Assembly: GCF_036370855.1 (NCBI RefSeq)
Contig: NC_088099.1
Span: forward strand, 89,777,820-89,841,819
Direction: 5' to 3'
From: Dromaius novaehollandiae
Taxonomy: Eukaryota; Chordata; Aves; Casuariiformes; Dromaiidae
DNA length: 64,000 nucleotides
This document shows positions 36,973 through 48,840 of this stretch, piece by piece. Position 1 is the stretch's first letter. Each line of letters begins with the position of its first letter. The notes beneath the pieces were generated by a model. It saw only the letters and a list, made by a program, of their open reading frames with translations, was not told the origin of the DNA and made no database searches. The position numbers and the translations under genes were made by a program.

Positions 36973-37552
36973 ATGGAAACCTGACAGCTTACATTATATT
37001 GTGAAATTCAGTGTGCTTATGCTACTAACGTAATCATTTTTTCATTCAAAGCAATCCCTCATCCTACAAAGCCTTTTTAATAATTACTGCTGTTTCTCAT
37101 CATAAGTTCCCACGAGAGTTACAGCTGCAGATTAAACTTAATATCCCCGCTTCTATAGATGCCATTTGAATATTCCCTCTCAACTCCACCATTCTTTCAG
37201 ACTGTACTTATTTACTATGATTGCTGCCTAGGAATGGTGAAATATATGGACTCCCTCATGTACCACTTGCACAAATGACATTTTCACTGTTCTTTTTAAA
37301 ATTCCCTTCAGTCAGTGGATAGGCTTTCACCCCAGTTAATGCCCTCTTTTCCCAAGTAGAAATAGAATTTCCTTTCCAAAGTATGGAGCTTTATGATGAG
37401 ATGATTGCCAAGATTTTGGTTTTCAAGACCTCACCAGGATTCCTATGATATCTACAGAAAACAATCTGTAATATCTACAGCTAGGATTTTCAAAGGAGCC
37501 CATAGAAGTTAGGTATCAACTCTAAAACTCAATGGGTATATATCCTTCTTAG

Positions 37553-37558
37553 GCATCT
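37553..37558. repeat. Target-site duplication of LTR B, left copy (GCATCT)
   Basis: GCATCT at 37553-37558 is repeated at 38697-38702, directly after the LTR. It differs from the AATGGC duplication of LTR A, so the two LTRs came from separate integrations. Confidence 0.92.
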
Positions 37559-38205
37559 ATGGCGGACAGATGAGTGAACCTTTGCCTTAAACATTTCTTG
37601 GTACATAAGGTGCAAGCAAACCATAACCCCGAACAAGCCATCTGTTCCCGGCGGAAACAGGACTGAGCTGCTGCGACCCCCGAAACGGTCTCCCTGTGAC
37701 CACCCAGGACACACTGAGCCTGCGCTGAACCAGGGCACGATCCGGCAGAGACTTTGGGACCTGGCCCTAGTTCAGTGAGAAAGGGCCCCAGAGCTGGTGC
37801 AGGCTGGAAAGATAAGGGAGTTACAAGCAGTTTGCATTCCTATGCTTCACACTCCAGGAGGGAGGATGTGAAGGCTTTGAAATAAGGCCTGCTTGGGCGC
37901 CAGGACCCTGGGAAACAAAGCCTCCCCTCACTGCTGAAACAGTGTTAATTAAGGGGGGGGTCTGGATTATATCCTCTTCTTCAGGACCTTGGAAGATAAC
38001 ACCTACTGTCACTGCTGGGGCAGTGCTAATTGCTGGAACAACACCTCTTTGTATTTGTGCCTTGAGAGACAAGGGTGGAACCCAAGGAATCAAAACACAT
38101 CTGTCAGCAGAAACCGCAACAGTAAAGATAAGGGAGAAAAACAGCCTGCCTAGGAACAACGATGAGACCCAATAGGGAGCAGGAGACCCCAGACCTAAAA
38201 ATTAC

Positions 38206-38260
38206 TATTGGTCTGAACTACCGCGTGAGGGGTGGGAAACTTAATTTGAAAAAGCTATAA
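38206..38260 (+). promoter_or_regulatory. Possible LTR promoter elements (inverted CCAAT, TATA-like)
   Basis: ATTGG at 38206-38210 is followed about 45 bases later by GCTATAATTG (38254-38263). Spacing and order suit a retroviral U3 promoter, with transcription expected to start about 30 bases downstream. The TATA match is weak and unconfirmed. The same bases exist in LTR A on the minus strand. Confidence 0.3.
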
Positions 38261-38301
38261 TTGCCCAGGAGTTTCTTTGTTCGGGGTCCCTCTTCGGAGG
38301 C

Positions 38302-38449
38302 ACCCAACTCAAGCTGTAACTACTGCACGCGTGTCATTACAATTTATTTATTTAATTTGCCTTGATTTAGCTCCGAACTTTTCAGCGGGAACCTAGGGTC
38401 GGACCCTGCTCAAGTTGTAATTACTGCACGCGCATCACTAAAATTTACA
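38302..38449. repeat. Internal direct repeat in LTR B (CGCG-containing blocks)
   Basis: Two blocks of about 40 bases, one from about 38305 and one from about 38408, each with a TACTGCACGCG core. They correspond to the repeat at 31232-31372 of LTR A in reverse complement. Confidence 0.8.
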
Positions 38450-38588
38450 CCCAGGGTGAAGAGGACCAACAGGACGCCGCTGGATCCACGGGTGGTGATA
38501 TCTCTTTCTCTCTCCCCCTTTCTCTCTCTCTCTTCCCTTCGCCTCCCCTTTGCCTTCTCCCCCCACCTTTTTTCCCCACTTCATGGAA

Positions 38589-38594
38589 AATAAA
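38589..38594 (+). terminator. Polyadenylation signal of LTR B
   Basis: AATAAA, 102 bases before the LTR end. The surrounding GGAAAATAAAGTTAAAAGG is conserved in LTR A. It supports the plus-strand orientation. Confidence 0.65.
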
Positions 38595-38713
38595 GTTAAA
38601 AGGTTGTACGATATTTGACCGGTTTTAGGGTCTTAATCTCATCCTTGGGATCGTAACGAACCCCCCCTCCCCCCCCCCCGATACTGGATCAAGACAGCAT
38701 CTTTGAAAATTCC

Positions 38714-41700
38714 TGCTACATTTTAAGAAAAATGCACAAAATAAATTGCAGTAAACCTGAAAATGATAGAGCTGAAGCTTTTCTCCACTGCATAAACTTA
38801 AAAGCATAAAACATCCCTTTTGACAGGAACAGGATTTCACACTTGGAGTCTTCAGTTTACTTGGGTGGGCCCTGAATGACCAAAACACACTATGACCAGA
38901 ATGTAATATTCTAATTGTCAGTTCTGTAGGAAATGCTTTCGCATTAAGAAAAAAAAATCATTTGTCTTTTTAAATAAAAAAATTAAAAAGTGGTATCTGA
39001 AATGGATTTAGTTTTCCAAACAATCATACTGTAATAAATATTCAGAAAGAAGTGTAAAGCATTTTCAATAGAATAATGATTTGGAAAGTCTATTTTATTT
39101 TTAATACATGCTATGTGTTACATGTGCCATAAATATTTTTTTCATTCATTGTTTATTCTTACTATCCTCTCTCCACTAATCCATCTCTGACATTCCTATC
39201 CCATGAATATCTGACTGCTGCATTAGAAACAAGTCCTGTTTCTTTCTTTTCCATGAACTTCTTATCTCCCTGCCCTGTCAATCCTTCCAGAAACTCAGCT
39301 GACAGGAAATTCATTAGAAGCAGAATTCCTTATGGGGAGGGCTTTAAGGTTTTGTGGTTTTGGTCTTCTAGGATTAAAATTGATTGATTTATATATTTTT
39401 TTTAAATTACCCACTTCCCAGAGGGTGACACTACAGTTTCCAGAAGACAACAAGAATGTGACCAGGTACTTACGATATCTTTTTGTATTTAAAAATGAAA
39501 ATCATTTTAGTCCAGTTAAAAATATTTTTAACATCTTTCAAGTCCCGTACAGTTTGACGCATAGGGTCTACATAGTGTAATGAAGCACAGAAATACTTAA
39601 ACTGTCACTCAGCTACCTACTGAACTGGAAACTGTATTTATGTGAGCTCAGTGCTGCACTCAAATTAAAGAAGAAAGCTCATTTGGAAGTGTTCACTCCC
39701 ATAACTTAAGAAGCAGGCTTTATTATTTTGATCTGAATCTCTCCTTGCGGTGGTGTTACTGTTTCTGAGTCTCAAACTAGAGCTCTGCTGTGCTGCTTGC
39801 GTGTATCTGCGTGGGCTTGTGCTGGCTCAGGGGTACCTTCACTGTGTGTCTCTGCCAGGCGCTGTGTCACCCAGTGCAGAGAAGGTGTTTGGCTTCGCTA
39901 GTGGGAGGACATGAAGCATAATAATAGTCTAATATTTTACACCCCTCTTTTAAACCTACAGTCTTCACGGAATACTCACTGTCATGGTACAAAGAGTTTT
40001 ATCATGTTGGCATCTCACTCCGGACCATCCTCTTGCAGAAATAAAAATTTTTGAAAACTGTGTGAAAACCAGTATGTGGTGTCCAAAGATTGCCATTCAA
40101 CAGCTCTTTAGAAAAAGGCAACTGATATGAGGACAGCAACTACTTCCCCCTCCCAGTGTGGTATACACTATTTTGGAGACTCATCCCTGGCTTCTAGGAA
40201 AAGAACAGATGATGTTCTCGCCTTGTATTAGAGACCTCACTCCAGGTATTCAGTCACTTCTTGACTGCTAACAGTGTCTTCATGGACTAGGTCACTGGGC
40301 AAGTTTTGAATGCCATTGCTTTAGTATTTTGAAGATTATTGAAATTTGCAGTGTTTGAAAAACCCTAGAAGTTATGAACAAGAGCAGGCTCTGAGCTGGT
40401 GACATAGCTGCTCACACAAAGTAATAAAACATAATGTTTCCTTGGCTTCATGCTCTGCTCCAGTCTTCGAATTTTCTCTTTCTACATTAGTACTTTTCTA
40501 AATTATTTAAATTAACTTCTAAGCTACTGTTGTGATCCAAACACCCTACTTTTCATTATAGATTTCTTCCCTTTCCAGCAGTTTCCTGTAGTCACCTAGA
40601 CTCTTTTGCTGTTTTTCTTTTTCTTTTAAATCTAACCATCTATAAGCCTTTATGTAAGATTTAGCAAAAAGAATTTACTTTCACACTTGTCATCTATTTG
40701 AATCCACATAAGGCGTTAGTAAAATCAACAGACAGACAGCAATGATGAAAGCCCAACTAAAGCAGAGTTTTGAATCTCTGCACTTTCTTCTAAAGAGAGA
40801 AAAAAAAAAAGGAAGAAACATTAGAAATTGGATGAATTCAGCTAAAAACTTAGTATTCATTTTAGTTGTAAGGTACACAATTAATGTGATAAGAGGTTGT
40901 ACATAACATTGGAGAGAGAAAAAGTAGGAGGATATTAGGTTGTCCCTCTTTTCCTTTCATGTGTCTAACCTTCCTCTCCCATTTGTCTTCTCAGAAGGGT
41001 GCTCCGGTCCTTCTCCAGACTCCTTCCTCTCTCTACAACATAGTACCTGTCTCAGGCAGCTTCCAAGCTCACAGCTCTTCCCTACATCCCTCAGTCCAGT
41101 TTCGTCAGTGAGGTGACTCAATTACTTTACTTTTCCAGTGACTAGCCAAGTTTGCAGTGTGAGAACCGATCTAAGCTTGTACACAACAGAAATGTTCTTT
41201 GCTAGTTAGAAAGACACTCCTGAGCTTATAAGTGAAAGCAGTTTTCTTTCCAGTGCTGAAGAGACTTGTTCAATCTTCACTAAAGTTGTTCATTTTCTGG
41301 GAGATCTTTTGCAAACATAAATAGCTTTAGTCTCCTTGTTGGCATCAGTGATCATAAAACCTTTACTTCTTCCAGAACTTATTTTATTATAATTTTCTTG
41401 CTTTGAAAGACTGTTTTTTAAAATATTCCATACCTCTACTGAGAATAGGACGTTGAAACTATTCTGCAAAAGATATGTTGCACAACTGCCTCAAGAAGTA
41501 CGCTGATTTTCACTCACCTTGAAGAATAATTTGAGGTGAAGACATAAAAATGCTTGGGTGCAGAAACACACCTGTCCTTTTTATGTAGCGTTGTAAGAAC
41601 CGAAGTCAGCTGAGACACTCAAGACCCTTAGATTTAGAATCTAAAGAATCTGAAATTAGATTAGAAAGACTTTTTTTTTTCAGATTAGATGTAAAATAAA

Positions 41701-44029
41701 GATTTTAGATTTACCATTTTGATGTGACTCAGTTCCCCTGCTATTCTGAGAGGGGTTCAGGTTTATTATGCTGCAAGGTATCATTTGTTTGGTCCATCCC
41801 TTTTCTCTGGACGTGCCAAAGGCAATGAGAGGGACTATAAGACAAAATTCTAAGTTTGTGGGCCGGGTTGTCTCTCTGCTTTGAACACTAGACAAAATGC
41901 ATTATCTGCAGCTGCCTCAGCTTCCTTACATGTCTCACCATAATTCTTTCCAATGGTACACCATTTGAAACACATATGTTTATTCAGATTTTACAACTGG
42001 GCACATAAGGAACTACTGAATGGTATATAGACATTCAAAAGAGACAAAGTATTTTTATTATCTGAGAGCAGCAGTCATCTATTTTGATCTAGGTTTCAAA
42101 ACAATGCTCTGAATAGGCTGTCAGCAACAGTTAATATTCTATTTGACCATTTTCACACAATAACAGAAGAAAAAGAGGACATTTCAGCCAAATACAAAAG
42201 ATATTAATGTCTACACACCACAAATGAGTAAAATGTCATAACGAGAGCTAAAACATTCTATTCTCAATTATTTTGATGGCTTAATTATTGATTCTTATTT
42301 TTTTTCCTATATAGAGAGTCTTGCACATCAAAATAACTGCTTGCAATAACATGACTTGTCCTCACTATTACATCCAAAAGAACAACTCTCCAAAAGAGAG
42401 GAAAAGGATTAAAGCTTATATCTCAGTTCATTTTTTAAATGTAAAATAAACTACTTCAAGCTACTTACATGAAAACTGATAATCTGTTAGCCTACTCCAA
42501 TATTCAGTCACAGAATAATTTGGAATTGTAAAAGAGAAATTGTAAAAGATTAAATAATTTGGAATTATAAAAAGGTGGTAAATGATTAACTTTGATGCTT
42601 TTAGGTAATTGGCTAATTTTTTTAGCTCTAAGAATTGTACATTTTCCCAGTGGTGACATGCCAATTAAGATGGAATGGTACAAATTTCTGCTAGTGATTA
42701 AATAATGTAAATAATCAAATTGTTCTTGACAAAGTGTTGGTAGGTAAAGTGGAGAAACACATTATGTGATATTACTGGTGCAATTTTTTATTTTACCTTT
42801 GTTGTTCTGACCAGTTTAACAGGTCATCAGCACATTTTATTACTGACTTTCAGTCACAAAAATCTATTTCAGGGCCAAAAAAGTAATTGTTATTTAAGTT
42901 TAAGATGCATTAATGTGTCAGTCAGAAAGATAAAACAGGGATAAAACTGTAGCTAAGTATTACTTTTTTCTTATAAAACCCAAATTCTGATTTACTCTTT
43001 TCTGAAAGTTATTAGTGGCATAGGTAATTTATTGTAAGAAGAATCTCACTCTATAAGTATTTTTGTACACTGCCTGGCAAAAAAAGTAATAAATTCAATC
43101 CCAATGTAATACATTTTAATAGATTCAGAATGTAGAATTATGAATCTCTCAGAAGTTATTGTAACCTTCTCAATGGTGTGAAGTCAGTAACAATATTTAT
43201 TTTGGTCCTAAGGGGGGACAGTTTTATTTCAAATAATGCTGCACAACATTATTATTCTTACTAATACGATTTGGAGCATCTGATATAAATCATACCTGTT
43301 TCCTTGGTGTGTAAGTGTAACAACACTTAACTCTTCTGAGTATTAAATGATGATATATGCCTCCTGTTCAGAGACGAGCAGATCATGTTCAGAAAGATGC
43401 AAGGTGAGACTGACATTTTCGTGTCTCATATCCTTAAGAAACGCAAAATGTCTTTTGTTTATAAATGAGAGAGGAAATACATTTGAGGAGTAAGTTTAAG
43501 ACTTCATTTTTCCATGCTCAAAATCATGTACTGCTAAAGATTGCTAACCTGTAAATTTAAAGCCAGTTGCTTGTGTCTTCATTTTCACACCTACAAAACT
43601 GGAGTGACAGTCCTTTTTCCGTAACACATGAGTATTCAAAAAGGGAAAATAAATGCATTAAGAACATCCTTAAGTATTTTCAGTTGATTGTAATTTTTTG
43701 CTTGATTGGATAATATTTTTTTATAATATAACCATTTTTGCATAGTCATGACATTAAGAAATACAAATACAGGTGAATCTAGAAATGTAAAATAAATATA
43801 TTCGATTTATATATCATAGAAAAAGAATTCCTTAAGGATAGATTTAAAATTATTGTTTTAAACCTAAAGAAGGCCTCAATTCTTTGGACAGGGTATATTA
43901 CTTCAGTACTATAAGTTAATTTAGAGAAGCTAAGATTTTGCGTAAGAGCTGGAAAGTAGACAAGGAAAAGGTTCAACGAAAGCAAGAATGTACTATGCCG
44001 AAAAGAAAAAAAGAAAACATTTTGTAGCC
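38714..44029. other. Unique AT-rich sequence, no gene seen
   Basis: No supported gene. A local direct repeat (AATAATTTGGAATT-type) occurs near 42513 and 42553. Frames are short and unrecognised. A CACTGCCTGGCAAAAAAAGT string at 43069-43088 recalls a Tc1/mariner terminus, but no second terminus was found. Confidence 0.6.
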
Positions 44030-44790
44030 AGAAGGAAAACGTTAGTGGAATTCCTCAGATATGAGCCTTAGGACTGATTTTATCTGATATTTTTAATAGA
44101 AACAGGATGCAGAAGAATATAGACAGGAGATACTACAACCTGCTGATGCTACAGTGTTGGAAGATGCCAACAGAGATGGAGAATGAAATTAAGAGAGATA
44201 AATGGAAAAAAAAAATAGTGCGTTGTGGAAGACAATTGTCCCTAGGTCCTGACAAAACATTCTGGGTGAACTTGGACTCTATATTTAGAAACAAATGGCA
44301 GGAAGATTGTGAATTATCAATACAATGCAACTGTGAGAAGAGCAGTAACATCCAAAGGCATATAAGACAATAAAACCACTGTAGATAAGGCCGTGTTAGA
44401 GGCACCATGCCATATTATCTAAAAAATCACATATGACATCTGTGACTCATGTTCAAGAAAGATGAATTACAACTGAAATCGTACACCAAGGGCTAACTAC
44501 ATAGCAAAAACTTGTGGTATGAGATTAAAAGAATATTGCTGCTCTATCCAGAAATGCAAAGGCTCAGGGGGAGCAAGATTGCTCTGTATAAACTACTTAC
44601 ACAGTTGCATAAACTCCAGGAAGAAAATTCAGTTATTTAAATCAAAAGGCAATTGCCACAGGAACACATGGGAGTATTTTATTGAACATAGGCTAGAAAT
44701 TAAGAGTCCTAATCATAGGAGGAGTGAGGTTCTGATACTGCTTTCCAACAGAAGGGAGAAAAAACTATTTTGAATACCTTTATTAGAGGC
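44030..44790 (+). mobile_element. Ancient CR1-lineage LINE relic
   Basis: Highly worn, but the order of blocks is that of an old CR1 lineage: a GVPQGSVLGP-like stretch at 44046-44080 (GGAATTCCTCAGATATGAGC), then much later GCAAGATTGCTCTGTATAAA (44571-44590), GGAAGAAAATTCAGTTATTTAA, GCCACAGGAACACATGGGAG, GGCTAGAAATTAAGAG (44691-44706) and AGGAGGAGTGAGGTTCTG. These match the C-terminal and 3' part of CR1-type elements that I remember from amniotes. The 88-codon frame at 44107-44373 inside it is a remnant, not a gene. Boundaries are approximate. Confidence 0.7.
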
Positions 44791-45245
44791 ACTTCATGAT
44801 GTTTATTGCCTAGAGTAGCAAGACAGTGACCCCAAAGGTCCCCTCTAGTGCTTTATGCATGACTGCTCAGATCTATATTGTCATGCAAGTAAATGGCCAA
44901 AGGTCTGTCATTATGTCCAGAGTGCTAACTACTGCAGTTTCAGTAGTTTTCTTCTGTCAGTGGAAAAGAGGAAATCTTTTCTCAGGCACATCTCAACTCC
45001 TTTTTTCTCCTGCATGTTAATATCTGGAAGTGTGAGTTAAAATTCAGCCTTCTTTGGTGATTTACTCAGAATTTCAGACAGAAATGCTTATAAGATAGTG
45101 AGACCCATAAGAATAGCTGAAGATGTTGTCCCCTTCCATCTTCCTTTTCCACAGACCTGATTGCTTCCTACCCCCTTTTTATCTTCACTGCTGAGTTCAT
45201 GATCCTGATTTCTAACTAGCTGTTATATGGCATCTCTTTTGGTAG

Positions 45246-45475
45246 CCGAGGTGGATGTACTGGTACACAAACAAGAGAGACAAAGCGTTGGACCTAGGCT
45301 TCTTACCCCCTCGATGTACTGATGCAGTAAAGCAGCAAGGCATCACGTGGACACAATCAGTGAAAACAAAAAGCCAGATATCTAGCCTGTCCAGATTGCA
45401 TCAGCCATCCTGTAACTCACTGCCAAAGCCAATGTCACCAAACTTGATGGGAAATATGAAAAAGAGGACAATGTG
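45246..45475 (+). other. Exon-like open segment with splice-type borders (doubtful)
   Basis: A 230-base stretch, open in one frame from the base after an AG (CTTTTGGTAG, ending at 45245) to a strong donor-type GTAAGT at 45476-45481. The translation starts PRWMYWYTNK and includes a PPRCTDAVKQQGITW stretch; I do not recognise it. The acceptor side has only a modest pyrimidine tract, and no neighbouring exon is recognised, so chance is quite possible. It is recorded because open frame and both splice-type borders coincide, not because a gene is known here. Confidence 0.15.
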
Positions 45476-48400
45476 GTAAGTATCCTGTGAATATAAATTA
45501 CACATATTGTTTTTTGTACTACTATAATTATACAACAACAGGATCAGTGAAAGCTTGCTCCAAGTCAAGACATTTAAAAACATAGTGTTTTTGCTTCTAC
45601 AACACAGTAAAATGCCTTTTCGAGATTAAGATGCCCTTGTGAATTCCTAATAGAGTCATATAATTATACATTTGAATAAATTGATAGGAATATAAAATAT
45701 CCTGGAGAATAACATCCAACTTCACTGCAAAAACACAGTACCTATTTTGCTATCAAAGTTGCTGTTATTTTTTTCCTTTTCTTTATTTTTTCTCTCTTCT
45801 CTTTTCCTTTTCTTCAGTCAGCTGAATCTATCTTGGCTATTTTCTAAACAAATAATTGCCTAATGTTCAATGAAAAAGCCAAGAGGGGTTTTGTACTAAG
45901 AATGTGAGTATAATCTTAGGAGTTTAGTAGAAACAGTATCTTTATAGGAAAGGCAAAACTGGCAAAGAACTGTCAATCCCAGGGGCCATTTTTGAGCTAT
46001 AAGGTATTTAATTGCAACTATAACTTCCTTAGTGGATGCTGGGAGATCTAACTTTTTACTGTTCTCATGATCTAGTGCCAATTTAGGAAATGCCTCTGGG
46101 TGAACTTCCATTTGAGAGTATAGTCAAATAAAAAATTCTATGCAAATATTGTTATCTTCCTTTAAAATCTCACTCTTATTTTCCCTTCAGAATTCTTCAC
46201 TGTCATGTTGGGTTTTTTATTTTTCTTGGCATTCAAACAGCTGGTAACTAGTAGGCACCTGGATATTTATTCTCTTTTCAATAAGCTGTAGCATTCAAAG
46301 CAAAAAGAGAATAATCATGTTCATTTATGTTCAGCATTTTCTGTGCATATTTGGGACAGAAGTCCTTGTTTAGATCATGTTAACACTTGAACTTTTTTTG
46401 TAGCTCATTCAAGTGAAGGGTTGAAAGCAAACTGTTTAAGTTTTTCTGATCTGAAAAGGGACTTTGACATGGTGAGTGGACCTGGATTTTGAATTGATAG
46501 AAAACATGCATTTTCTGATGGAAAACTCAGCTATTCAGGAAACAGCCTGCTGTTCTGCTGGATTCATAAAAACAGCAATGTACTGTGCATGCCAGAACAA
46601 AGATTGTCAGAATCATTTCTTGTCTCTTTTCTACCTTCATAATTTGCCTAAAGATGCTGGTTAAGTAGGTTTGAAAGCTCCAGATGGGCTTGGGATTTGT
46701 GTTGGCACTGTGGGAGGGTTGCTTTGCTCCTCCAAGCTATGTGTAGGTCTGAGATTACCAAATGGGTCACAGAGGAACTTTCGTTTGCCAGTGAGTGCAC
46801 ACTGAAGCAGGATCTTCTGCTAATGGAAGATCGAACTGCTGCCTCTGCAACTAGATTAGGAGTAATCATCAATGAAAATGTTTTGAATGATCAGGTCAAC
46901 ATTTATGGACAAGTAGCCGTTAATTATCCAGAAAGCTAGGTAGTCAGTGTGAAATCAAATCTTCTTTCTTCTCCCATGCTAACAGCACACATCTACCCCT
47001 CCTACACCATTGTACACACTTAGATGCAGTAACAGAAGCATGTTACTCTGTTTAGAGATTATTCATAATTTCAGAGGATTATTTTAGTTCTTAAAGGAGT
47101 ATTAACTGCTTTGGCCAGTCTGACCATAGGAGTCCTACCTAAAGGTGACTGCAGTGGAGTGAATTCCTTTCCTTACCTACAATGGGCTTTGGATCAGATG
47201 CAGATCAGAAATTTTACATCAGGCATCTTTTCACCCTGCTGACAGATTTCACCAAATTTGGCAGAATGCCACTTGCATCTATTGAAGTACTACTAATAAC
47301 AAGCCAGGTGTAACGTACTAGGCACATAGCTTGGATGGATGACACAGGGTTGCTCAGCAGCATCTGTCTAAAGATCTATCACATGGAAAAAAGAAAGCAT
47401 GATTTCTCAACAATATGTTTTAAAGATACCTGAAAGGAACACTTGAGTGAGTGTAACTTCCTGGCAAATTCTTCTAGCTTTTAGCCACAAAGAGACAAAA
47501 ATGGAATAGAAAGATGAGGAAAGCAGTGGACTTCTTGGCCAAAAAACCTTTCAATGTGAAAGGTGCCTCAGCAGCAAAACATTGGTTTGCACTGGGCAGA
47601 GCTATGAAACATTCACTAAAAAACATATAGCAGACTTATAAGCCACGTACACAGTTCCTAAGCTTGCTTTGCTCTCCTGCTGTATACCACACAAAATTTT
47701 ACTAAAATAATTACATCAAGCTGAATCAACACCTCTTTCTAATTTGGTACATGTCTCCATGCAGATATTTTTGTTTTGGATTAAGCGTCCTGTGTCAATT
47801 TACTCTGTGTTGTGTTTCCCTCTATTTCAGCACAGTTTAATTCAACAGAACAATAGAACACATGCAATTTCAAGACTGGCCTCAAATAACTATCAAACGA
47901 TTTGAATAGAAGACAGTTTTGTTGTTTTGGTGAAATTATTTGCATGGATGCTTCTCAGCGTGGACAGCGAGGGTCTGATCCAAAGTCCATTGTACATAAG
48001 GAAAGGAATACAATCTACTCCAGTCAGTTTTAGGTAGGACTCCCGCAGCCAAATGGCCAAAGCACTTAATACTCCTTCAAGAACCATTGTAATCCCTGAC
48101 ATTTTGAATATAAATTAAGAGTAATGGTAAATCAGGATTTAGGCTGGTACTCCTCCAGCAGAAGTTCACTAGTGTGAAATGACTACTGGGTGCTCCTAGG
48201 ACTGCAGGTTTCACACACCCACCAGGTGCTGTTCAAGAAAAGTTACTGCAGGGTGGGGAGGTCCTACCTGGGCAAGGGAGACACATACCTCTGTCCTTCC
48301 ACCAGAAGGAGAGCTCTCCACTCATGAGTGGGGGGGTCTGAGCTAAGGAGTGGTGCTTTCATTCTCAGAAATACAGTGTGAATTTGGCTCCTGCATCCTC

Positions 48401-48826
48401 TCCAACCACAGGAACAGAAACAAGCATGTCATGTTTGCACTTCTCCACGTTTCTGCACATATCTGGGCTAAACTCTGATGCATTTCCTTGAAGGTTTACA
48501 ATTCATCTCATAATTCCTCCCAGAAAGTACAGAATATTAGTAGGAGTAGTTGTTGCATTCAAGAATTGACTATAGCATAATATTTTGGCTTTTGGGGGCG
48601 GAGGGGGGAAGATGAGATTGCTAGGAATCAGTCTGGCGTCAGCCATTATTTTCCAAGTTGTGAGTTAAACCCTGATCATTAAAAGGTCTCTTGTGTAAAA
48701 TTATAAGCCTTTACATTTTAGCTGGACCCTATTGAGAAAAAATCTTTGACAGCCATTCCTCAGGGGCTGTTAGTTTATTTAGAAAGAAAATGAGTCTCTT
48801 GAGAAAAACAGAGCATTTAGTGAATG

Positions 48827-48840
48827 AAAAAAAAAAAAAA
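48827..48840. repeat. Poly-A run of 14
   Basis: Simple A run with no associated retroposon recognised. Confidence 0.9.

Larger units (their letters stand above)
33241..37483. other. Unique AT-rich sequence, no gene seen
   Basis: No gene or clear transposon. It contains a 36-base pure purine tract at 34038-34073 and a TAAA microsatellite at 36947-36972. This segment, together with the 3' half of CR1 copy 3, forms the 5.4-kb spacer between the two inverted LTRs. Confidence 0.6.
37560..38696 (+). mobile_element. Solo LTR B of the same endogenous retrovirus family
   Basis: A 1137-bp element with TG...CA ends, in opposite orientation to LTR A and almost identical over its first kilobase. Length differs mainly by a CT-rich microsatellite (38500-38535) and the C-rich run near the 3' end. 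In this orientation the parts are: U3 with internal duplications, an inverted CCAAT (ATTGG at 38206-38210), a weak TATA-like CTATAA near 38255-38260, AATAAA at 38589-38594, and a U5-like end ...AAGACA. No primer-binding site or viral gene remains. An extra base (A, 37559) lies between the left duplication and the TG terminus. Promoter elements are position-based guesses; the LTR call itself rests on termini, 6-bp duplication and two-copy comparison. Confidence 0.9.
37484..38713. repeat. Ancient short palindromic (MITE-like) repeat, split by LTR B
   Basis: The left arm GGATTTTCAAAGGAGCC (37484-37500) is answered by a right arm split across the LTR: CTTCTTAGGCATCT (37545-37558) joined to TTGAAAATTCC (38703-38713). 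Removing the LTR and one GCATCT copy gives a foldback of roughly 85 bases whose two arms are inverted repeats, with an AACTCAATGGG core near 37526. It resembles a short palindromic repeat that I remember as common in sauropsid genomes, but I cannot name the family with certainty. The arms are worn, so the repeat is much older than the LTR. Confidence 0.6.

Noticed and set aside
37529..38159. Minus-strand open frames inside LTR B
   Set aside because: They are the same frames as in LTR A and lie antisense in a solo LTR; no viral gene is present.
31002..38696. The two LTRs as the ends of one provirus
   Set aside because: They are in opposite orientation, the DNA between them is CR1 and unique host sequence, and each has its own target duplication.
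43069..43088. CACTGCCTGGCAAAAAAAGT as a Tc1/mariner terminus
   Set aside because: No matching inverted terminus or transposase remnant was found within about 2 kb; likely coincidence.
44107..44373. 88-codon frame as a gene
   Set aside because: It lies inside the ancient CR1 relic at 44030-44790.
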